A stretch of DNA of 64,000 nt from Serratia bockelmannii (GCF_008011855.1 NZ_VOUX01000001.1:1-64000); one strand, 5' to 3'. Counted from the first letter of the stretch, positions 37,659-47,485 are shown. Numbers and translations are program-made. The notes: a model not told the origin generated them from the letters alone.

Positions 37659-38409
37659 CACGGTGAACAAACAGGCGGTCGCCTCGGCCTTCAGCCGCGC
37701 GGCCGGCAGCTACGACGCCGCCGCCGCGCTGCAGCGTGATGTTGGCGAGCGCTTACTGGGGATGGGGAGTCCCCATCCGGGCGAGCAGCTGCTGGATGCC
37801 GGCTGCGGCACCGGCTATTTCAGCCGCCTGTGGCGCGAGCGCGGCAAGCAGGTGACCGCGCTCGATTTGGCGCCGGGCATGCTGGAGGTCGCCCGCCAAC
37901 GGCAGGCGGCGCACCATTATCTGCTGGGCGATATCGAACAGGTACCGCTGCCCGATGCGGCGATGGACATCTGTTTCAGCAGCCTGGTGGTGCAGTGGTG
38001 CAGCGATCTGCCCGCCGCGCTGGCGGAGCTGTATCGCGTGACCCGCCCCGGCGGCGTGATCCTGTTTTCCACGTTGGCGGCGGGATCGCTGCAGGAATTG
38101 GGGGACGCCTGGCAACAGGTGGACGGCGAGCGCCACGTGAACGCCTTCCTGCCGCTGGCGCAGATCCGCGCCGCCTGTGCTGAATACCGGCACGAGCTGG
38201 TCACAGAGTTACGCACCTTGAACTACCCGGACGTGATGACGCTGATGCGTTCGCTCAAGGGCATCGGGGCGACGCATCTGCATCAGGGGCGCGAGGGCGG
38301 CCTGATGTCGCGAGGCCGTCTCGCCGCGTTGCAGGCGGCTTACCCGTGCCGGCAGGGGCAGTTCCCCCTCAGCTATCATCTGGCTTATGGAGTGATTTAT
38401 CGTGATTAA
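37642..38409 (+). CDS. bioC: Malonyl-ACP O-methyltransferase BioC
   Basis: BioC methylates malonyl-ACP to disguise it for fatty-acid-style pimelate synthesis. The 255-aa SAM enzyme has motif [16 protein letters not shown] and the family's N-terminal [16 protein letters not shown]. It overlaps bioF by 17 bases and bioD by 8, so translation of the whole unit is coupled. Confidence 0.95.
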   Translation: MTSANDTVNKQAVASAFSRAAGSYDAAAALQRDVGERLLGMGSPHPGEQLLDAGCGTGYFSRLWRERGKQVTALDLAPGMLEVARQRQAAHHYLLGDIEQVPLPDAAMDICFSSLVVQWCSDLPAALAELYRVTRPGGVILFSTLAAGSLQELGDAWQQVDGERHVNAFLPLAQIRAACAEYRHELVTELRTLNYPDVMTLMRSLKGIGATHLHQGREGGLMSRGRLAALQAAYPCRQGQFPLSYHLAYGVIYRD

Positions 38410-39076
38410 ACGTTGGTTCGTGACCGGCACCGACACCGAGGTGGGGAAGACCGTTGCCAGCAGCGCCTTGTTGCAGGCCGCCAACCGGGCGGGCTACCGC
38501 AGTGCCGGCTATAAGCCGGTGGCCTCCGGCAGCGAGATGACCGCCGAGGGGCTGCGCAACGGCGACGCGCTGGCGCTGCAGGCCAACAGCGGCGTGGCGC
38601 TCCGTTACGACGAAGTGAACCCTTACGTTTTTGCCGAACCGACCTCGCCGCATATCGTCAGCGCCGATGAAGGTCGGCCGATCGACGCGGCGCGGCTGTC
38701 CGACGGCCTGCGCCGGCTGGAGCAGCGCGCCGACTGGGTGCTGGTCGAAGGCGCCGGCGGGTGGTTTACCCCGCTGTCGGCGGAGTACACCTTCGCCGAC
38801 TGGGTGCAGCAGGAACAATTGCCGGTGATCCTGGTGGTGGGCATTAAACTGGGCTGCATCAACCACGCAGTGCTGACGGCGCAGGCAGTGCAACAGGCGG
38901 GGTTGACGCTGGCCGGTTGGATCGCCAACGACGTGGCGCCCCCGGGGCGGCGGCATCAGGAATACCTGGCCACGCTGCGCCGCATGCTGCCGGCGCCGCT
39001 GCTGGGTGAAATACCACACCTGCCGCAGGCCGAACGGGCGCCGCTGGGGGAGTATCTGGATATCAGCCTGCTATAA
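38402..39076 (+). CDS. bioD: Dethiobiotin synthetase
   Basis: BioD closes the ureido ring of dethiobiotin with CO2 and ATP. The 224-aa protein starts with GTG and reads [20 protein letters not shown] with the Walker-type loop, then YKPVASGSE and VEGAGGWFTPLS. It is the last gene of bioBFCD, convergent with the urtE-like gene. Confidence 0.96.
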   Translation: MIKRWFVTGTDTEVGKTVASSALLQAANRAGYRSAGYKPVASGSEMTAEGLRNGDALALQANSGVALRYDEVNPYVFAEPTSPHIVSADEGRPIDAARLSDGLRRLEQRADWVLVEGAGGWFTPLSAEYTFADWVQQEQLPVILVVGIKLGCINHAVLTAQAVQQAGLTLAGWIANDVAPPGRRHQEYLATLRRMLPAPLLGEIPHLPQAERAPLGEYLDISLL

Positions 39077-39083
39077 ACGCTCA

Positions 39084-39107
39084 ATGAGGGGGGGTTCTCT
39101 CCCTCAT
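39084..39107. terminator. Hairpin between bioD and the urtE-like gene
   Basis: Stem ATGAGGG/CCCTCAT with a G-rich loop, partly overlapping the 3' end of the urtE-like gene. The following sequence is only moderately T rich. Confidence 0.45.
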
Positions 39108-39826
39108 CCTTCTTCTTGCCCTGCCAGCCCGGCGCCGATCAGCGCCTCATCCAGCTGCGCCAGCGCGCCGTGCGCCACGGTGCGACCGCTATCGAGCAGA
39201 CAAAAACGATCCGCCACCCGGCGCACGAACGGCAGCTGATGCTCTACCAGCAAAATGGTCATGCCCAACTCATAGTTGAGCCTGCGGATCACGTTGCCGA
39301 TGTCGGCGGCGATCGAGGGCGGTACGCCCGTTGTCGGCTCGTCGAGGATCAGTAGCGCCGGCTCCTGCACTAGCGCACGACCAATCGCCAACTGGCGCTG
39401 AGCGCCTTCGCACAGATCGCCGGCGCGGCGGGTACGCATCTGGCGCAAATTGGGAAACAGGCTGTAGATCAGCGGCGGAATGCGGCGAGGGGCACCGCGC
39501 ACGGCCATCTGCGCCACCTGCAGATTCTCCTCCACGCTCAGCTGCGAGAAGAGTTGCCGCCCTTGCGGGACGTGGCTGATGCCGAGTGCGGCGCGGCGCT
39601 CCATCGGTTGCAGCAGCAGATTTTGCGGCGGCTGATCCGCGGGCTGCCAGGTCATGCTGCCGCTCACCACCGGCACATGCCCCATGATGCAATTGACCAG
39701 CGTGGTCTTGCCCACGCCGTTGCGCCCAAGCAGCACGGTACACTGGCCGCGCGGCAGCTCCAGGTTGATGTCCCACAGGGTATGATTTTGCCCGTAAAAT
39801 TGATTGACCGATCTCAGGCTCAGCAT
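39104..39826 (-). CDS. Orphan UrtE-like ABC transporter ATPase
   Basis: A 240-aa branched-chain/urea-type ATPase closest in look to UrtE (GRNGVGKTTLVNCIMGHVPV, GISHVPQGRQLFSQLSVEEN, EPTTGVPPSI, LLVEHQLPFVRRVADRF). Walker A, Walker B (LLILDEP) and the H-loop are intact. The signature motif, LSGGQ in active members, reads LCEGA. No urtA-D genes lie beside it: bioD is on one side and over a kilobase without genes on the other. GAGGAG eight bases before the ATG shows it can be translated. It may be a remnant of a lost urea transporter or serve one elsewhere. Confidence 0.8.
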   Translation of the reverse strand: MLSLRSVNQFYGQNHTLWDINLELPRGQCTVLLGRNGVGKTTLVNCIMGHVPVVSGSMTWQPADQPPQNLLLQPMERRAALGISHVPQGRQLFSQLSVEENLQVAQMAVRGAPRRIPPLIYSLFPNLRQMRTRRAGDLCEGAQRQLAIGRALVQEPALLILDEPTTGVPPSIAADIGNVIRRLNYELGMTILLVEHQLPFVRRVADRFCLLDSGRTVAHGALAQLDEALIGAGLAGQEEG

Positions 39827-40254
39827 TTGGCATTCTCCTCATAGACACAGGCGCCCATCCACTCGTTGGTGGGGTGCAACAAAGGCCGCATTGGCGGTTG
39901 ATTTCCCGAGTGTGGCAATGTCTGGAACAAAATGCCGTCCATCCGATTCACCTGAGCAATGTCTGCGGTGGACGGAAAGACAGTCAGTATGTCGTGAAAA
40001 ACGACGTTTATGACGACTTGGTGTCGTTCTCGCGCTTTTACGAGGGGTAGCCAGGCGGCGGTTGCACGCCGCATTCGGCAGCGCATTATGCTGTCGCGCC
40101 TCGTTCGCACGCTGAAAGATAAAGCAACTCCCAGGCCAGTTTTGCTACTGGCCGAAAAGGGGGGATGTTATCGCTTTGTTAACCCTCTGCCAGGCCTGAT
40201 GCGCTCTGCCGCGGTGGCCTGAAAATACGCCGAGAAGTTAACCCGGACGTTTTT

Positions 40255-40271
40255 TGCACTCTTGTGGTGCC
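40255..40271. promoter_or_regulatory. Candidate NtrC-binding site
   Basis: TGCACTCTTGTGGTGCC matches the NtrC consensus TGCACCA-N3-TGGTGCA at 11 of 14 positions. A second half-site, ATGGTGCA, lies at 40285-40292. No convincing sigma-54 promoter was found. The 39827-40938 gap otherwise shows no supported gene. Confidence 0.3.
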
Positions 40272-40460
40272 CTTTGGTGAGGACATGGTGCAAGGCATTG
40301 CGTCGCCGTCAAGAGCGATCCGCGAGAAAGAGGCCGATGCGATTTTGGCAATGGGGATTTTTAGTATTAATCGGCATAAACAAAGCGATATTTTTATGAA
40401 AAAATAACTAAAAAAGCCATTTTAGCGGGTGTAAAGGGCGAAAAGCTTTCTTTCCGTAAC

Positions 40461-40477
40461 TCCCGCCCCGGGCGGGA
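40461..40477. other. G+C-rich hairpin upstream of uvrB
   Basis: TCCCGCC-CCG-GGCGGGA is perfectly paired and sits just before the DnaA boxes. No T run follows. Confidence 0.4.
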
Positions 40478-40486
40478 CGGTGAGAG

Positions 40487-40509
40487 TTATCCACTATTCC
40501 TGTGGATAA
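40487..40509. promoter_or_regulatory. Pair of convergent DnaA boxes upstream of uvrB
   Basis: TTATCCACT (40487-40495) and TGTGGATAA (40501-40509) face each other five bases apart. The second is a perfect DnaA box, the first has one change. A weaker TGGGGATAA lies at 40710. DnaA binding upstream of uvrB is known in E. coli. Confidence 0.65.
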
Positions 40510-40812
40510 CCTTGTGTATTAGATTTAGAAAAACGCTGTAAAGCGAGAGCGGACGCGGGTTGTGTTCGCTTTGCCCGCATTCTCGTCTTTTTATTAAAAC
40601 TGTTATATATCAATATATTAACTAAAATCAAGACGCAGGGGTATTGATCAGGTCTCTATGTATGATTTTTCGACGCGGTGCTATCAATAAGTTAATTCGC
40701 GGCAAGTTCTGGGGATAAATCTGTTATTGACAATAAAAATGTCACCCGGCTGTAACGTCACGGTGCAACGACATTGCCGCAGTGCCGGGTGCAGCGACGA
40801 ATCCGCTTGAAG

Positions 40813-40828
40813 CTGGTTTTATATCCAG
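40813..40828. promoter_or_regulatory. LexA (SOS) box of uvrB
   Basis: CTGG-N8-CCAG (CTGGTTTTATATCCAG) lies about 110 bases before uvrB. It closely resembles the E. coli uvrB SOS box as I remember it, which also ends in CCAG. Confidence 0.82.
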
Positions 40829-40938
40829 TATCATGGGCACTGGCGCAAATCGCCGACACTTTCCATAATTAGGGGCCATATCCGGCGCAGAGCCGGCTGG
40901 CCGCCTGAGCGCGCGCATCTCCACAGGGTAGCCGAGCA

Positions 40939-42951
40939 ATGAGTAAACTTTTCAAACTGCATTCCGAGTTCAAACCGGCCGGCGATCAGCCGGAAGCCAT
41001 CCGCAAGCTGGAAGAGGGGCTGGAAGACGGCCTGGCGCACCAGACGCTGCTGGGGGTTACCGGTTCGGGCAAGACGTTCACTATCGCCAACGTGATAGCC
41101 GATCTGAATCGGCCGACCATGGTACTGGCGCCGAACAAGACGCTGGCGGCGCAGCTGTACGGCGAAATGAAAGCGTTTTTCCCGGAGAATGCGGTGGAGT
41201 ACTTCGTCTCCTACTACGACTACTACCAGCCGGAAGCCTACGTGCCCAGCTCCGACACCTTCATTGAAAAAGATGCTTCGGTGAACGAGCACATCGAGCA
41301 GATGCGTCTTTCCGCCACCAAGGCGCTGCTGGAGCGGCGCGACGTGGTGGTGGTGGCGTCGGTGTCGGCGATCTACGGCCTGGGCGATCCGGATCTTTAC
41401 CTGAAGATGATGCTGCACCTGACTCAGGGCATGATCATCGATCAGCGATCCATTTTGCGCCGCCTGGCGGAGCTGCAGTATTCCCGCAACGATCAGGCTT
41501 TCCAGCGCGCCACCTTCCGCGTGCGCGGCGAGGTGATCGATATCTTCCCGGCGGAATCAGACGAGCTGGCGCTGCGCGTCGAACTGTTCGATGAAGAAGT
41601 GGAACGGCTGTCGCTGTTCGATCCGCTGACCGGGCAGATTGAGCAGGTGGTGCCGCGTTTTACCATCTACCCGAAATCGCACTACGTGACGCCGCGTGAG
41701 CGGATCATGCAGGCGATGGAAGAGATCAAGGTTGATCTGGCGGACCGCCGCAAGGTGCTGCTGGCCAACAGCAAGCTGCTGGAAGAGCAGCGCCTGACGC
41801 AGCGCACCCAGTTCGATCTGGAGATGATGAACGAGCTGGGTTACTGCTCGGGCATCGAAAACTACTCGCGCTATCTGTCCGGGCGCGCCGAGGGCGAGCC
41901 GCCGCCGACGTTGTTCGACTACCTGCCGGCGGACGGCCTGCTGGTGGTCGACGAATCCCACGTCACCATTCCGCAGATCGGCGCGATGTTCAAGGGTGAC
42001 CGCGCGCGCAAGGAAACGCTGGTGGAGTACGGCTTCCGTTTGCCGTCGGCGCTGGACAACCGCCCGCTGCGCTTCGAGGAGTTTGAGGCGCTGGCGCCGC
42101 AGACCATCTATGTTTCCGCGACGCCGGGCAAATATGAGCTGGAGAAATCCGGCGGCGATCTGATCGATCAGGTGGTGCGGCCGACCGGGTTGCTGGATCC
42201 GATCGTGGAAGTGCGGCCGGTCGCCACCCAGGTGGACGATCTGCTCTCCGAGATCCGCAAGCGCGCGACGATCAACGAGCGCGTGCTGGTGACCACCCTG
42301 ACTAAACGCATGGCGGAAGACCTGACCGAATACCTGGAAGAGCATGGCGAGCGCGTGCGCTACCTGCACTCGGACATCGATACCGTGGAACGGGTCGAAA
42401 TCATCCGTGACCTGCGTCTGGGCGAGTTCGACGTGCTGGTGGGCATCAACCTGTTGCGTGAGGGGCTCGACATGCCTGAGGTGTCGCTGGTGGCGATTCT
42501 GGACGCCGACAAGGAAGGCTTCCTGCGTTCCGAGCGTTCGCTGATCCAGACCATCGGCCGCGCGGCGCGTAACCTGAACGGCAAGGCGATCCTGTATGGC
42601 GATCGCATCACCGATTCGATGGCCAAGGCGATCGGTGAAACCGAGCGGCGCCGCGCCAAGCAGCAGGCCTACAACGAAGCCAACGGCATCGTGCCGCAGG
42701 GGCTGAACAAGAAGATCGGCGACATTCTGCAGATCGGCCAACCGGTCAACCGCACCAAGAGCAAAGGCAAGGGCAAGGCGGTGGAGGGCGGCGCTCAGCT
42801 GCAGAACCTCACGCCGAAAGCGCTGGATCAGAAAATTCGCGATCTGGAAGCGCAGATGTACACCCACGCGCAAAACCTGGAGTTCGAGCAGGCGGCTGCG
42901 CTGCGCGACGAAATCCACCAGCTGCGCGAGCAGTTCATCGCGATTTCCTGA
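40939..42951 (+). CDS. uvrB: Excinuclease ABC subunit B
   Basis: UvrB verifies damage and loads UvrC in nucleotide excision repair. The 670-aa protein has Walker [13 protein letters not shown], the beta-hairpin region [15 protein letters not shown], helicase motif [11 protein letters not shown], motif [11 protein letters not shown] and a C-terminal UvrC-binding UVR domain ([20 protein letters not shown]). The length is near E. coli UvrB. SOS control is indicated by the LexA box. Confidence 0.98.
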   Translation: MSKLFKLHSEFKPAGDQPEAIRKLEEGLEDGLAHQTLLGVTGSGKTFTIANVIADLNRPTMVLAPNKTLAAQLYGEMKAFFPENAVEYFVSYYDYYQPEAYVPSSDTFIEKDASVNEHIEQMRLSATKALLERRDVVVVASVSAIYGLGDPDLYLKMMLHLTQGMIIDQRSILRRLAELQYSRNDQAFQRATFRVRGEVIDIFPAESDELALRVELFDEEVERLSLFDPLTGQIEQVVPRFTIYPKSHYVTPRERIMQAMEEIKVDLADRRKVLLANSKLLEEQRLTQRTQFDLEMMNELGYCSGIENYSRYLSGRAEGEPPPTLFDYLPADGLLVVDESHVTIPQIGAMFKGDRARKETLVEYGFRLPSALDNRPLRFEEFEALAPQTIYVSATPGKYELEKSGGDLIDQVVRPTGLLDPIVEVRPVATQVDDLLSEIRKRATINERVLVTTLTKRMAEDLTEYLEEHGERVRYLHSDIDTVERVEIIRDLRLGEFDVLVGINLLREGLDMPEVSLVAILDADKEGFLRSERSLIQTIGRAARNLNGKAILYGDRITDSMAKAIGETERRRAKQQAYNEANGIVPQGLNKKIGDILQIGQPVNRTKSKGKGKAVEGGAQLQNLTPKALDQKIRDLEAQMYTHAQNLEFEQAAALRDEIHQLREQFIAIS

Positions 42952-43051
42952 CCGTTGGACGGCGCCCGCGCCGTGGGCGTCAAAATTCCTTGTCGGCCGC
43001 GCCAAAGCTGTTATGGTGTGCGGCCCGATTTGACCACGAAGAGTACCGAAC

Positions 43052-43318
43052 ATGAGCCAACACCAGTCTAAAGACCCGCTGCACGGCGTAACGCTGGAGC
43101 AACTGCTGAATAAACTGGTGGATCACTACGGTTGGTCCGAACTGGGCGCGCGCATTCGCATCAACTGCTTCCGCAGCGATCCGAGCATCAAGTCCAGCCT
43201 GAAGTTTTTGCGTCGCACGCCCTGGGCGCGCAAAGAGGTGGAAGATCTGTATATCGATATGGTCAGCCATCCCGCCCCAGCCAGCGATAATCCCTGGCTG
43301 CGCGGGCGAGACGGTTAA
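43052..43318 (+). CDS. VF530-family (DUF2132) small protein
   Basis: An 88-aa protein of the VF530 family, for which a DNA-binding role has been proposed from structure. The conserved core is [20 protein letters not shown] with [14 protein letters not shown] and [16 protein letters not shown]. It has its own gap after uvrB and is convergent with ybhK. Confidence 0.88.
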   Translation: MSQHQSKDPLHGVTLEQLLNKLVDHYGWSELGARIRINCFRSDPSIKSSLKFLRRTPWARKEVEDLYIDMVSHPAPASDNPWLRGRDG

Positions 43319-43324
43319 ATTCGG

Positions 43325-44242
43325 TCAGCGGCGCGCGGCCAGCTCCACCAGCGCGTGATCCAGCGCCTGGCGCAGCAGCTGGCGATCGTGGCGGTAGGGG
43401 ATGTCGCTCGCTTCCAGCGGTTGCTGAATCACCACCCGATCCTGCACTTCACTGGCATCCACCGCCGGGCCGACGATCAGCGCATCGATCATCCGGCGGC
43501 CGATCTTCTCTTCCATCAGCGTCAGCTTATCCTTTAACGACAGCGCCGCGGCGGCCACGCTCAGCTCGCGGCCGAGGTTGCCGATATAGATCATGCTGGC
43601 GCTGCTGCGGCGCAGCGCCTGGGTGAGATCGTCCAGCAGCAGCAGTGGCATCAGGCTGGTGAGGAAGCTGCCCGGCCCGATCAGGATCACGTCGGCCTGT
43701 GCGATGGCGTCCAGCGCTTCGCGCGTGGCGTTGACCGGGGGCGACAGCATCAGCTCCTGCGGCATGTGGGCCAGTTGATCGACATTCACTTCACCGTAAA
43801 CGTGATTGCCTTCGTGATCGTGCGCCATCAAATCCACCGGCTGCTCCGACATCGGGATCAGCGCCGCGTCCACCTTCAGCAAGCTGCGCACCAGATTGAT
43901 CGCTTCCAGCGGGCGCACGCTCAGGTGATCCAGCGCTTTCAGCATCAGGTTGCCCAGGTTATGGCCGGCCAGTTCGCCGTTGCCGCTGAAACGGTATTCG
44001 AACATCGCCGAGGCGACGCTCGGTTCGGTGATCAGCTGGTTGAGACAGTTGCGGGTATCGCCCCAGGCAATGCCGCCTTCCGAACGGCGGATGCGGCCGG
44101 TGGAACCGCCGTTGTCGGTGGTGGTGACGATGCCGGTCAGGCGGGAGCCTAAGGACGACAGGGCCGACATCACACGGCCCAGGCCGTGTCCGCCGCCCAA
44201 CGCCACCACGCGGTCGAGATCGGCCAGGGTACGATTACGCAT
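43325..44242 (-). CDS. ybhK: YvcK/YbhK-family (CofD-like) protein
   Basis: A 305-aa protein of the GluconeogenesisFactor/YvcK family with a CofD-like Rossmann fold. Family members bind UDP-sugars and influence carbon flow and cell shape. It matches E. coli YbhK over its length ([44 protein letters not shown]). It is divergent from moaA. Confidence 0.94.
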   Translation of the reverse strand: MRNRTLADLDRVVALGGGHGLGRVMSALSSLGSRLTGIVTTTDNGGSTGRIRRSEGGIAWGDTRNCLNQLITEPSVASAMFEYRFSGNGELAGHNLGNLMLKALDHLSVRPLEAINLVRSLLKVDAALIPMSEQPVDLMAHDHEGNHVYGEVNVDQLAHMPQELMLSPPVNATREALDAIAQADVILIGPGSFLTSLMPLLLLDDLTQALRRSSASMIYIGNLGRELSVAAAALSLKDKLTLMEEKIGRRMIDALIVGPAVDASEVQDRVVIQQPLEASDIPYRHDRQLLRQALDHALVELAARR

Positions 44243-44392
44243 AAATTTCCTTACAAAGGGTCTGAACTGCCCGCATAAGGTAGCGGATCCGGCATAAAAA
44301 CGCGATAAAGAGTGTCATTTGCGTGATTCTGGTCAATTCGTCCACGCAAGCGATGTTTATCATGGTTTACCCGAATAGGCGGCGTCTAAAAA

Positions 44393-44416
44393 CGCTGTAT
44401 AGACAATTATATAGCG
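44393..44416. promoter_or_regulatory. ModE box upstream of moaA
   Basis: CGCTGTAT-N8-ATATAGCG is an inverted repeat with one mismatched pair, of the same length as the modA operator. It is centred about 58 bases before the predicted start of transcription, a position suited to activation, as ModE does at E. coli moaA. Confidence 0.72.
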
Positions 44417-44426
44417 AATTAACGCG

Positions 44427-44456
44427 TTGGCTATCGTTGCCGATTAGCGCTAGAAT
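44427..44456 (+). promoter_or_regulatory. Predicted moaA promoter
   Basis: TTGGCT (44427-44432), an 18-base spacer and TAGAAT (44451-44456). Transcription would start near 44463, giving a leader of about 170 bases that contains the riboswitch. Confidence 0.5.
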
Positions 44457-44504
44457 TCTGCTGAAAACCACGGTTTCATTCCGGCTACTCAAGGTAGCGG
44501 GAAG

Positions 44505-44622
44505 AGAAATCAAACTCCTAGCCCCTGCGCCTACGTTGTTCATCCGGAACGATATGGCGCCTGGGCCGTGGCGAAGTTAGCCACCAGGGTGCAGAGGGGA
44601 AACGCTCGCATCTCCCGACTTT
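44505..44622 (+). ncRNA. Moco RNA motif (molybdenum cofactor riboswitch)
   Basis: The moaA leader folds into nested helices: CCCCTGC with GCAGAGGGG, GCGCC with GGCGC, CGTTGTTC with GGAACGAT, and GTGGC with GCCAC. It ends in GCATCTCCCGACTTTGG just before the moaA ribosome site. Position and the late AGGGTGCAGAGGGGAAAC segment agree with the Moco motif known before enterobacterial moaA. Exact ends are approximate. Confidence 0.8.
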
Positions 44623-44633
44623 GGAAAGGTGTT

Positions 44634-45620
44634 ATGGTACCGCAACTCATTGATGCTTATGAGCGCAAGTTCTATTACCTGCGTTTGTCGATCACCGACG
44701 TGTGCAACTTTCGTTGCACCTATTGTCTGCCCGACGGCTACAAGCCGAGCGGCAGCCCGAAAAGCTTCCTGTCGCTGGATGAAATCCGCCGCGTCAGCCG
44801 CGCGTTTGCCGAACTGGGCACCGAAAAGGTGCGCCTGACCGGCGGCGAGCCTTCGCTGCGCCGCGATTTTACCGAGATCATCGCCGCCGTGCGGGAAAAC
44901 CCGGCCATCCGTACCCTGGCGGTCACCACTAACGGCTACCGTCTGGCGCGCGACGTCGCCGCCTGGCGTGACGCCGGTCTGACGGCGATCAACGTCAGCG
45001 TCGACAGCCTGGATCCCCGCCAGTTTCACGCCATCACCGGCCAGGACAAGTTCCGCCAGGTGATGGACGGCATCGACGCCGCCTTCAGCGCCGGTTTCAG
45101 CAAGGTCAAGGTCAACGCGGTGCTGATGCGCGACGTCAATCACCAGCAACTTGGCGCCTTTCTCGCCTGGATCAAGGATCGGCCGATCCAGCTGCGCTTT
45201 ATCGAACTGATGGAAACCGGCGAGGGCGGCGAGCTGTTTCGCAAACACCACGTTTCCGGCGAAGTGATTCGCCGGCAGTTGGAGCAGCAGGGCTGGCAGC
45301 GCCAGGCGCGCGGCCGCAGCGACGGTCCGGCGCAGGTGTTCAGCCACCCGGACTACCAGGGTGAGGTGGGTCTTATCATGCCGTATGAAAAAGATTTCTG
45401 CGCCAGCTGCAACCGGCTGCGCGTTTCTTCCATCGGCAATCTGCACCTGTGTCTGTTCGGCGAGCAGGGGGTGCCTCTGCGCGATCTGCTGGCGGATGAC
45501 GGCCAGCTCGACGCGCTGAAGGCGCGCATCCAGAGTGGGCTGCTGAGCAAGAAGCAGACCCATTTCCTGCATCAGGGCAACAGCGGGATCACCCAGAACC
45601 TGTCGTTTATCGGCGGCTGA
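44634..45620 (+). CDS. moaA: GTP 3',8-cyclase MoaA
   Basis: MoaA is a radical SAM enzyme that starts molybdenum cofactor synthesis from GTP. The 328-aa protein has CNFRCTYC (C24, C28, C31) for the SAM cluster, a C-terminal cluster site [10 protein letters not shown] with LHLCLFG, and the functional GG terminus. The ATG at 44634 follows AAAGG in the riboswitch tail. The longer frame lies within the riboswitch. It leads moaABCDE. Confidence 0.97.
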   Translation: MVPQLIDAYERKFYYLRLSITDVCNFRCTYCLPDGYKPSGSPKSFLSLDEIRRVSRAFAELGTEKVRLTGGEPSLRRDFTEIIAAVRENPAIRTLAVTTNGYRLARDVAAWRDAGLTAINVSVDSLDPRQFHAITGQDKFRQVMDGIDAAFSAGFSKVKVNAVLMRDVNHQQLGAFLAWIKDRPIQLRFIELMETGEGGELFRKHHVSGEVIRRQLEQQGWQRQARGRSDGPAQVFSHPDYQGEVGLIMPYEKDFCASCNRLRVSSIGNLHLCLFGEQGVPLRDLLADDGQLDALKARIQSGLLSKKQTHFLHQGNSGITQNLSFIGG

Positions 45621-45644
45621 CAGCCAATAGGAGCTTATTGAACC

Positions 45645-46160
45645 ATGAGCCATGCGAGCAGCGAGTTTATTCCGGCGCATATCGCCATCCTGACCGTGTC
45701 CGACAGCCGCGGCGCGGCGGAAGACACCTCCGGCCAATATCTGCAGGACGCGGCGCAGGAAGCCGGCCATCAGGTGGTGGATCGCGCCATCGTCAAAGAT
45801 GACATTTACCAGATCCGCGCACGGGTTTCCGCGTGGATCGCCGATGACAACGTGCAGGCGGTGCTGATCACCGGCGGCACTGGTTTTACCGCGCGCGACA
45901 ACACGCCGGAAGCGCTGTTGCCGCTGTTCGACAGAGAGGTGGAAGGGTTCGGCGAACTGTTCCGCATGGTGTCGTACGAAGAGATCGGCACCGCGACGAT
46001 CCAGTCGCGCGCGCTGGCCGGCCTGGCGAACCGCACGGTGATTTTCGCCATGCCGGGCTCCACCCGCGCCTGCCGCACCGCCTGGGAGCGGATTATCGAA
46101 GAGCAGTTGGACGCGCGCCATCGCCCGTGCAACTTCCAGCCCCATTTGAAGAAGCCCTGA
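45645..46160 (+). CDS. moaB: Molybdenum cofactor protein MoaB
   Basis: A 171-aa MogA/MoaB-fold protein. The core VLITGGTGFTARDNTPEAL is the molybdopterin-binding signature and AMPGSTRACRTAWE follows. Its exact step is unsettled in enterics; relatives adenylylate molybdopterin. TAGGAGC precedes the start. Confidence 0.95.
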   Translation: MSHASSEFIPAHIAILTVSDSRGAAEDTSGQYLQDAAQEAGHQVVDRAIVKDDIYQIRARVSAWIADDNVQAVLITGGTGFTARDNTPEALLPLFDREVEGFGELFRMVSYEEIGTATIQSRALAGLANRTVIFAMPGSTRACRTAWERIIEEQLDARHRPCNFQPHLKKP

Positions 46161-46163
46161 GTC

Positions 46164-46643
46164 ATGACACAGCTAACCCACATTAACGCCGCCGGCGAAG
46201 CCCATATGGTCGACGTATCCGCCAAGGCCGAAACGGTGCGCGAGGCGCGCGCCGAAGCCTTCGTCGAGATGTTGCCCGCCACGCTGGCGATGATCGTCGA
46301 CGGCAGCCATCACAAGGGCGACGTGTTCGCCACGGCGCGCATCGCCGGCATTCAGGCGGCCAAACGCACCTGGGAACTGATCCCGCTGTGCCACCCGCTG
46401 ATGTTGAGCAAAGTCGAAGTGCAGCTAGAGGCGCAAACGGAGCACAGCCGGGTACGCATCGAAACCTGCTGCCGGCTGACCGGCAAAACCGGCGTCGAGA
46501 TGGAAGCGCTGACCGCCGCCTCGGTGGCGGCATTGACCATCTATGACATGTGCAAAGCGGTACAGAAAGACATGGTGATCGGCCCGGTGCGCCTGCTGGC
46601 GAAAAGCGGCGGCAAATCCGGTGATTTTAAGGTGAACGCATGA
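46164..46643 (+). CDS. moaC: Cyclic pyranopterin monophosphate synthase MoaC
   Basis: A 159-aa enzyme that converts the MoaA product to cyclic pyranopterin monophosphate. It shows [34 protein letters not shown] and [20 protein letters not shown] with the catalytic KxxxK region after it. It lies three bases after moaB and overlaps moaD by four. Confidence 0.97.
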   Translation: MTQLTHINAAGEAHMVDVSAKAETVREARAEAFVEMLPATLAMIVDGSHHKGDVFATARIAGIQAAKRTWELIPLCHPLMLSKVEVQLEAQTEHSRVRIETCCRLTGKTGVEMEALTAASVAALTIYDMCKAVQKDMVIGPVRLLAKSGGKSGDFKVNA

Positions 46644-46885
46644 TCGATATTCTTTTCTTCGCGCAGGTGCGCGAACTGGTGGGCACCGGCGCGCTGTCGA
46701 TGCCGGCGGATTACCCGACCGTCGAGGCGCTGCGCCAGGCGCTGTGTGCGCGCGGCGATCGCTGGGCGCTGGCGCTGGAATCCGGCAAGCTGTTGGCGGC
46801 GGTCAATCAGTCGCTGGTGGCGGCGGATCACCCGCTGCGTGCCGGCGATGAAGTGGCCTTCTTCCCGCCGGTTACCGGGGGGTAA
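46640..46885 (+). CDS. moaD: Molybdopterin synthase small subunit MoaD
   Basis: An 81-aa ubiquitin-like sulfur carrier. The C-terminal GG (FFPPVTGG) is the thiocarboxylate site. It overlaps moaC (ATGA) and is two bases from moaE. Confidence 0.96.
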   Translation: MIDILFFAQVRELVGTGALSMPADYPTVEALRQALCARGDRWALALESGKLLAAVNQSLVAADHPLRAGDEVAFFPPVTGG

Positions 46886-46887
46886 GC

Positions 46888-47355
46888 ATGGAAAATACCC
46901 GCATTCGCGTGGGCGAAGCACCGTTCAACGTCGGCGATGAGTACCAGTGGCTGGCGCAGTGCGACGCCGATGGCGCGGTGGTGACCTTCACCGGCAAGGT
47001 GCGCAACCATAACCTTGGGGACGACGTCAGCGCGCTGACGCTGGAACACTACCCCGGCATGACCGAGAAGGCGCTGGCGGAGATCGTGGCCGAGGCGCGC
47101 AGCCGTTGGCCGCTGCAGCGCGTGACGGTGATCCACCGCGTCGGTGCGCTGTATCCCGGCGACGAGATCGTGTTCGTCGGCGTGACCGGCGCACACCGCA
47201 GCATGGCGTTCGCCGCCAGCGAATTCATCATGGACTATCTGAAGACCCGCGCCCCGTTCTGGAAGCGCGAAGCCACGGGCCAGGGTGATCGTTGGGTGGA
47301 CGCTCGCGACAGCGATCGCGAGGCCGCGCAACGCTGGCACGACGCGGCTAAATAA
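46888..47355 (+). CDS. moaE: Molybdopterin synthase large subunit MoaE
   Basis: A 155-aa catalytic subunit that receives sulfur from MoaD. It contains GAVVTFTGKVRNHNLGDDV, HRVGALYPGDEIVFVGV and the active-site lysines in DYLKTRAPFWKRE. Last gene of the moa operon. Confidence 0.97.
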   Translation: MENTRIRVGEAPFNVGDEYQWLAQCDADGAVVTFTGKVRNHNLGDDVSALTLEHYPGMTEKALAEIVAEARSRWPLQRVTVIHRVGALYPGDEIVFVGVTGAHRSMAFAASEFIMDYLKTRAPFWKREATGQGDRWVDARDSDREAAQRWHDAAK

Positions 47356-47430
47356 CGCGTCAACAGCGGAAACAAATCAAGACCTTTGCCGCTTTCGCGC
47401 GGCCTATTCTGTGGTACGCTTATAGCAGGC

Positions 47431-47452
47431 GAAGCCCCGTTCGCGGGGCTTC
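47431..47452 (+). terminator. Hairpin between moaE and ybhL
   Basis: Perfect nine-base stem GAAGCCCCG/CGGGGCTTC with loop TTCG. It ends 33 bases before ybhL and lacks a T run, so it is either a weak moa terminator or part of the ybhL leader. Confidence 0.45.
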
Positions 47453-47485
47453 GGAATCTTGTTTATAACGCAAAAGGTAACCGTC

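Noticed and set aside
39820-40110. 96-codon frame on the minus strand ending across the urtE-like start
   Set aside because: No recognisable domain and no ribosome site seen. It could be a leader peptide or relic, but nothing supports a protein beyond an open frame.
40283-40300. Sigma-54 promoter near the NtrC-like site
   Set aside because: TGGTGCAAGGCATTGC has GG and GC 11 bases apart where 10 are needed, and it would point away from the urtE-like gene.
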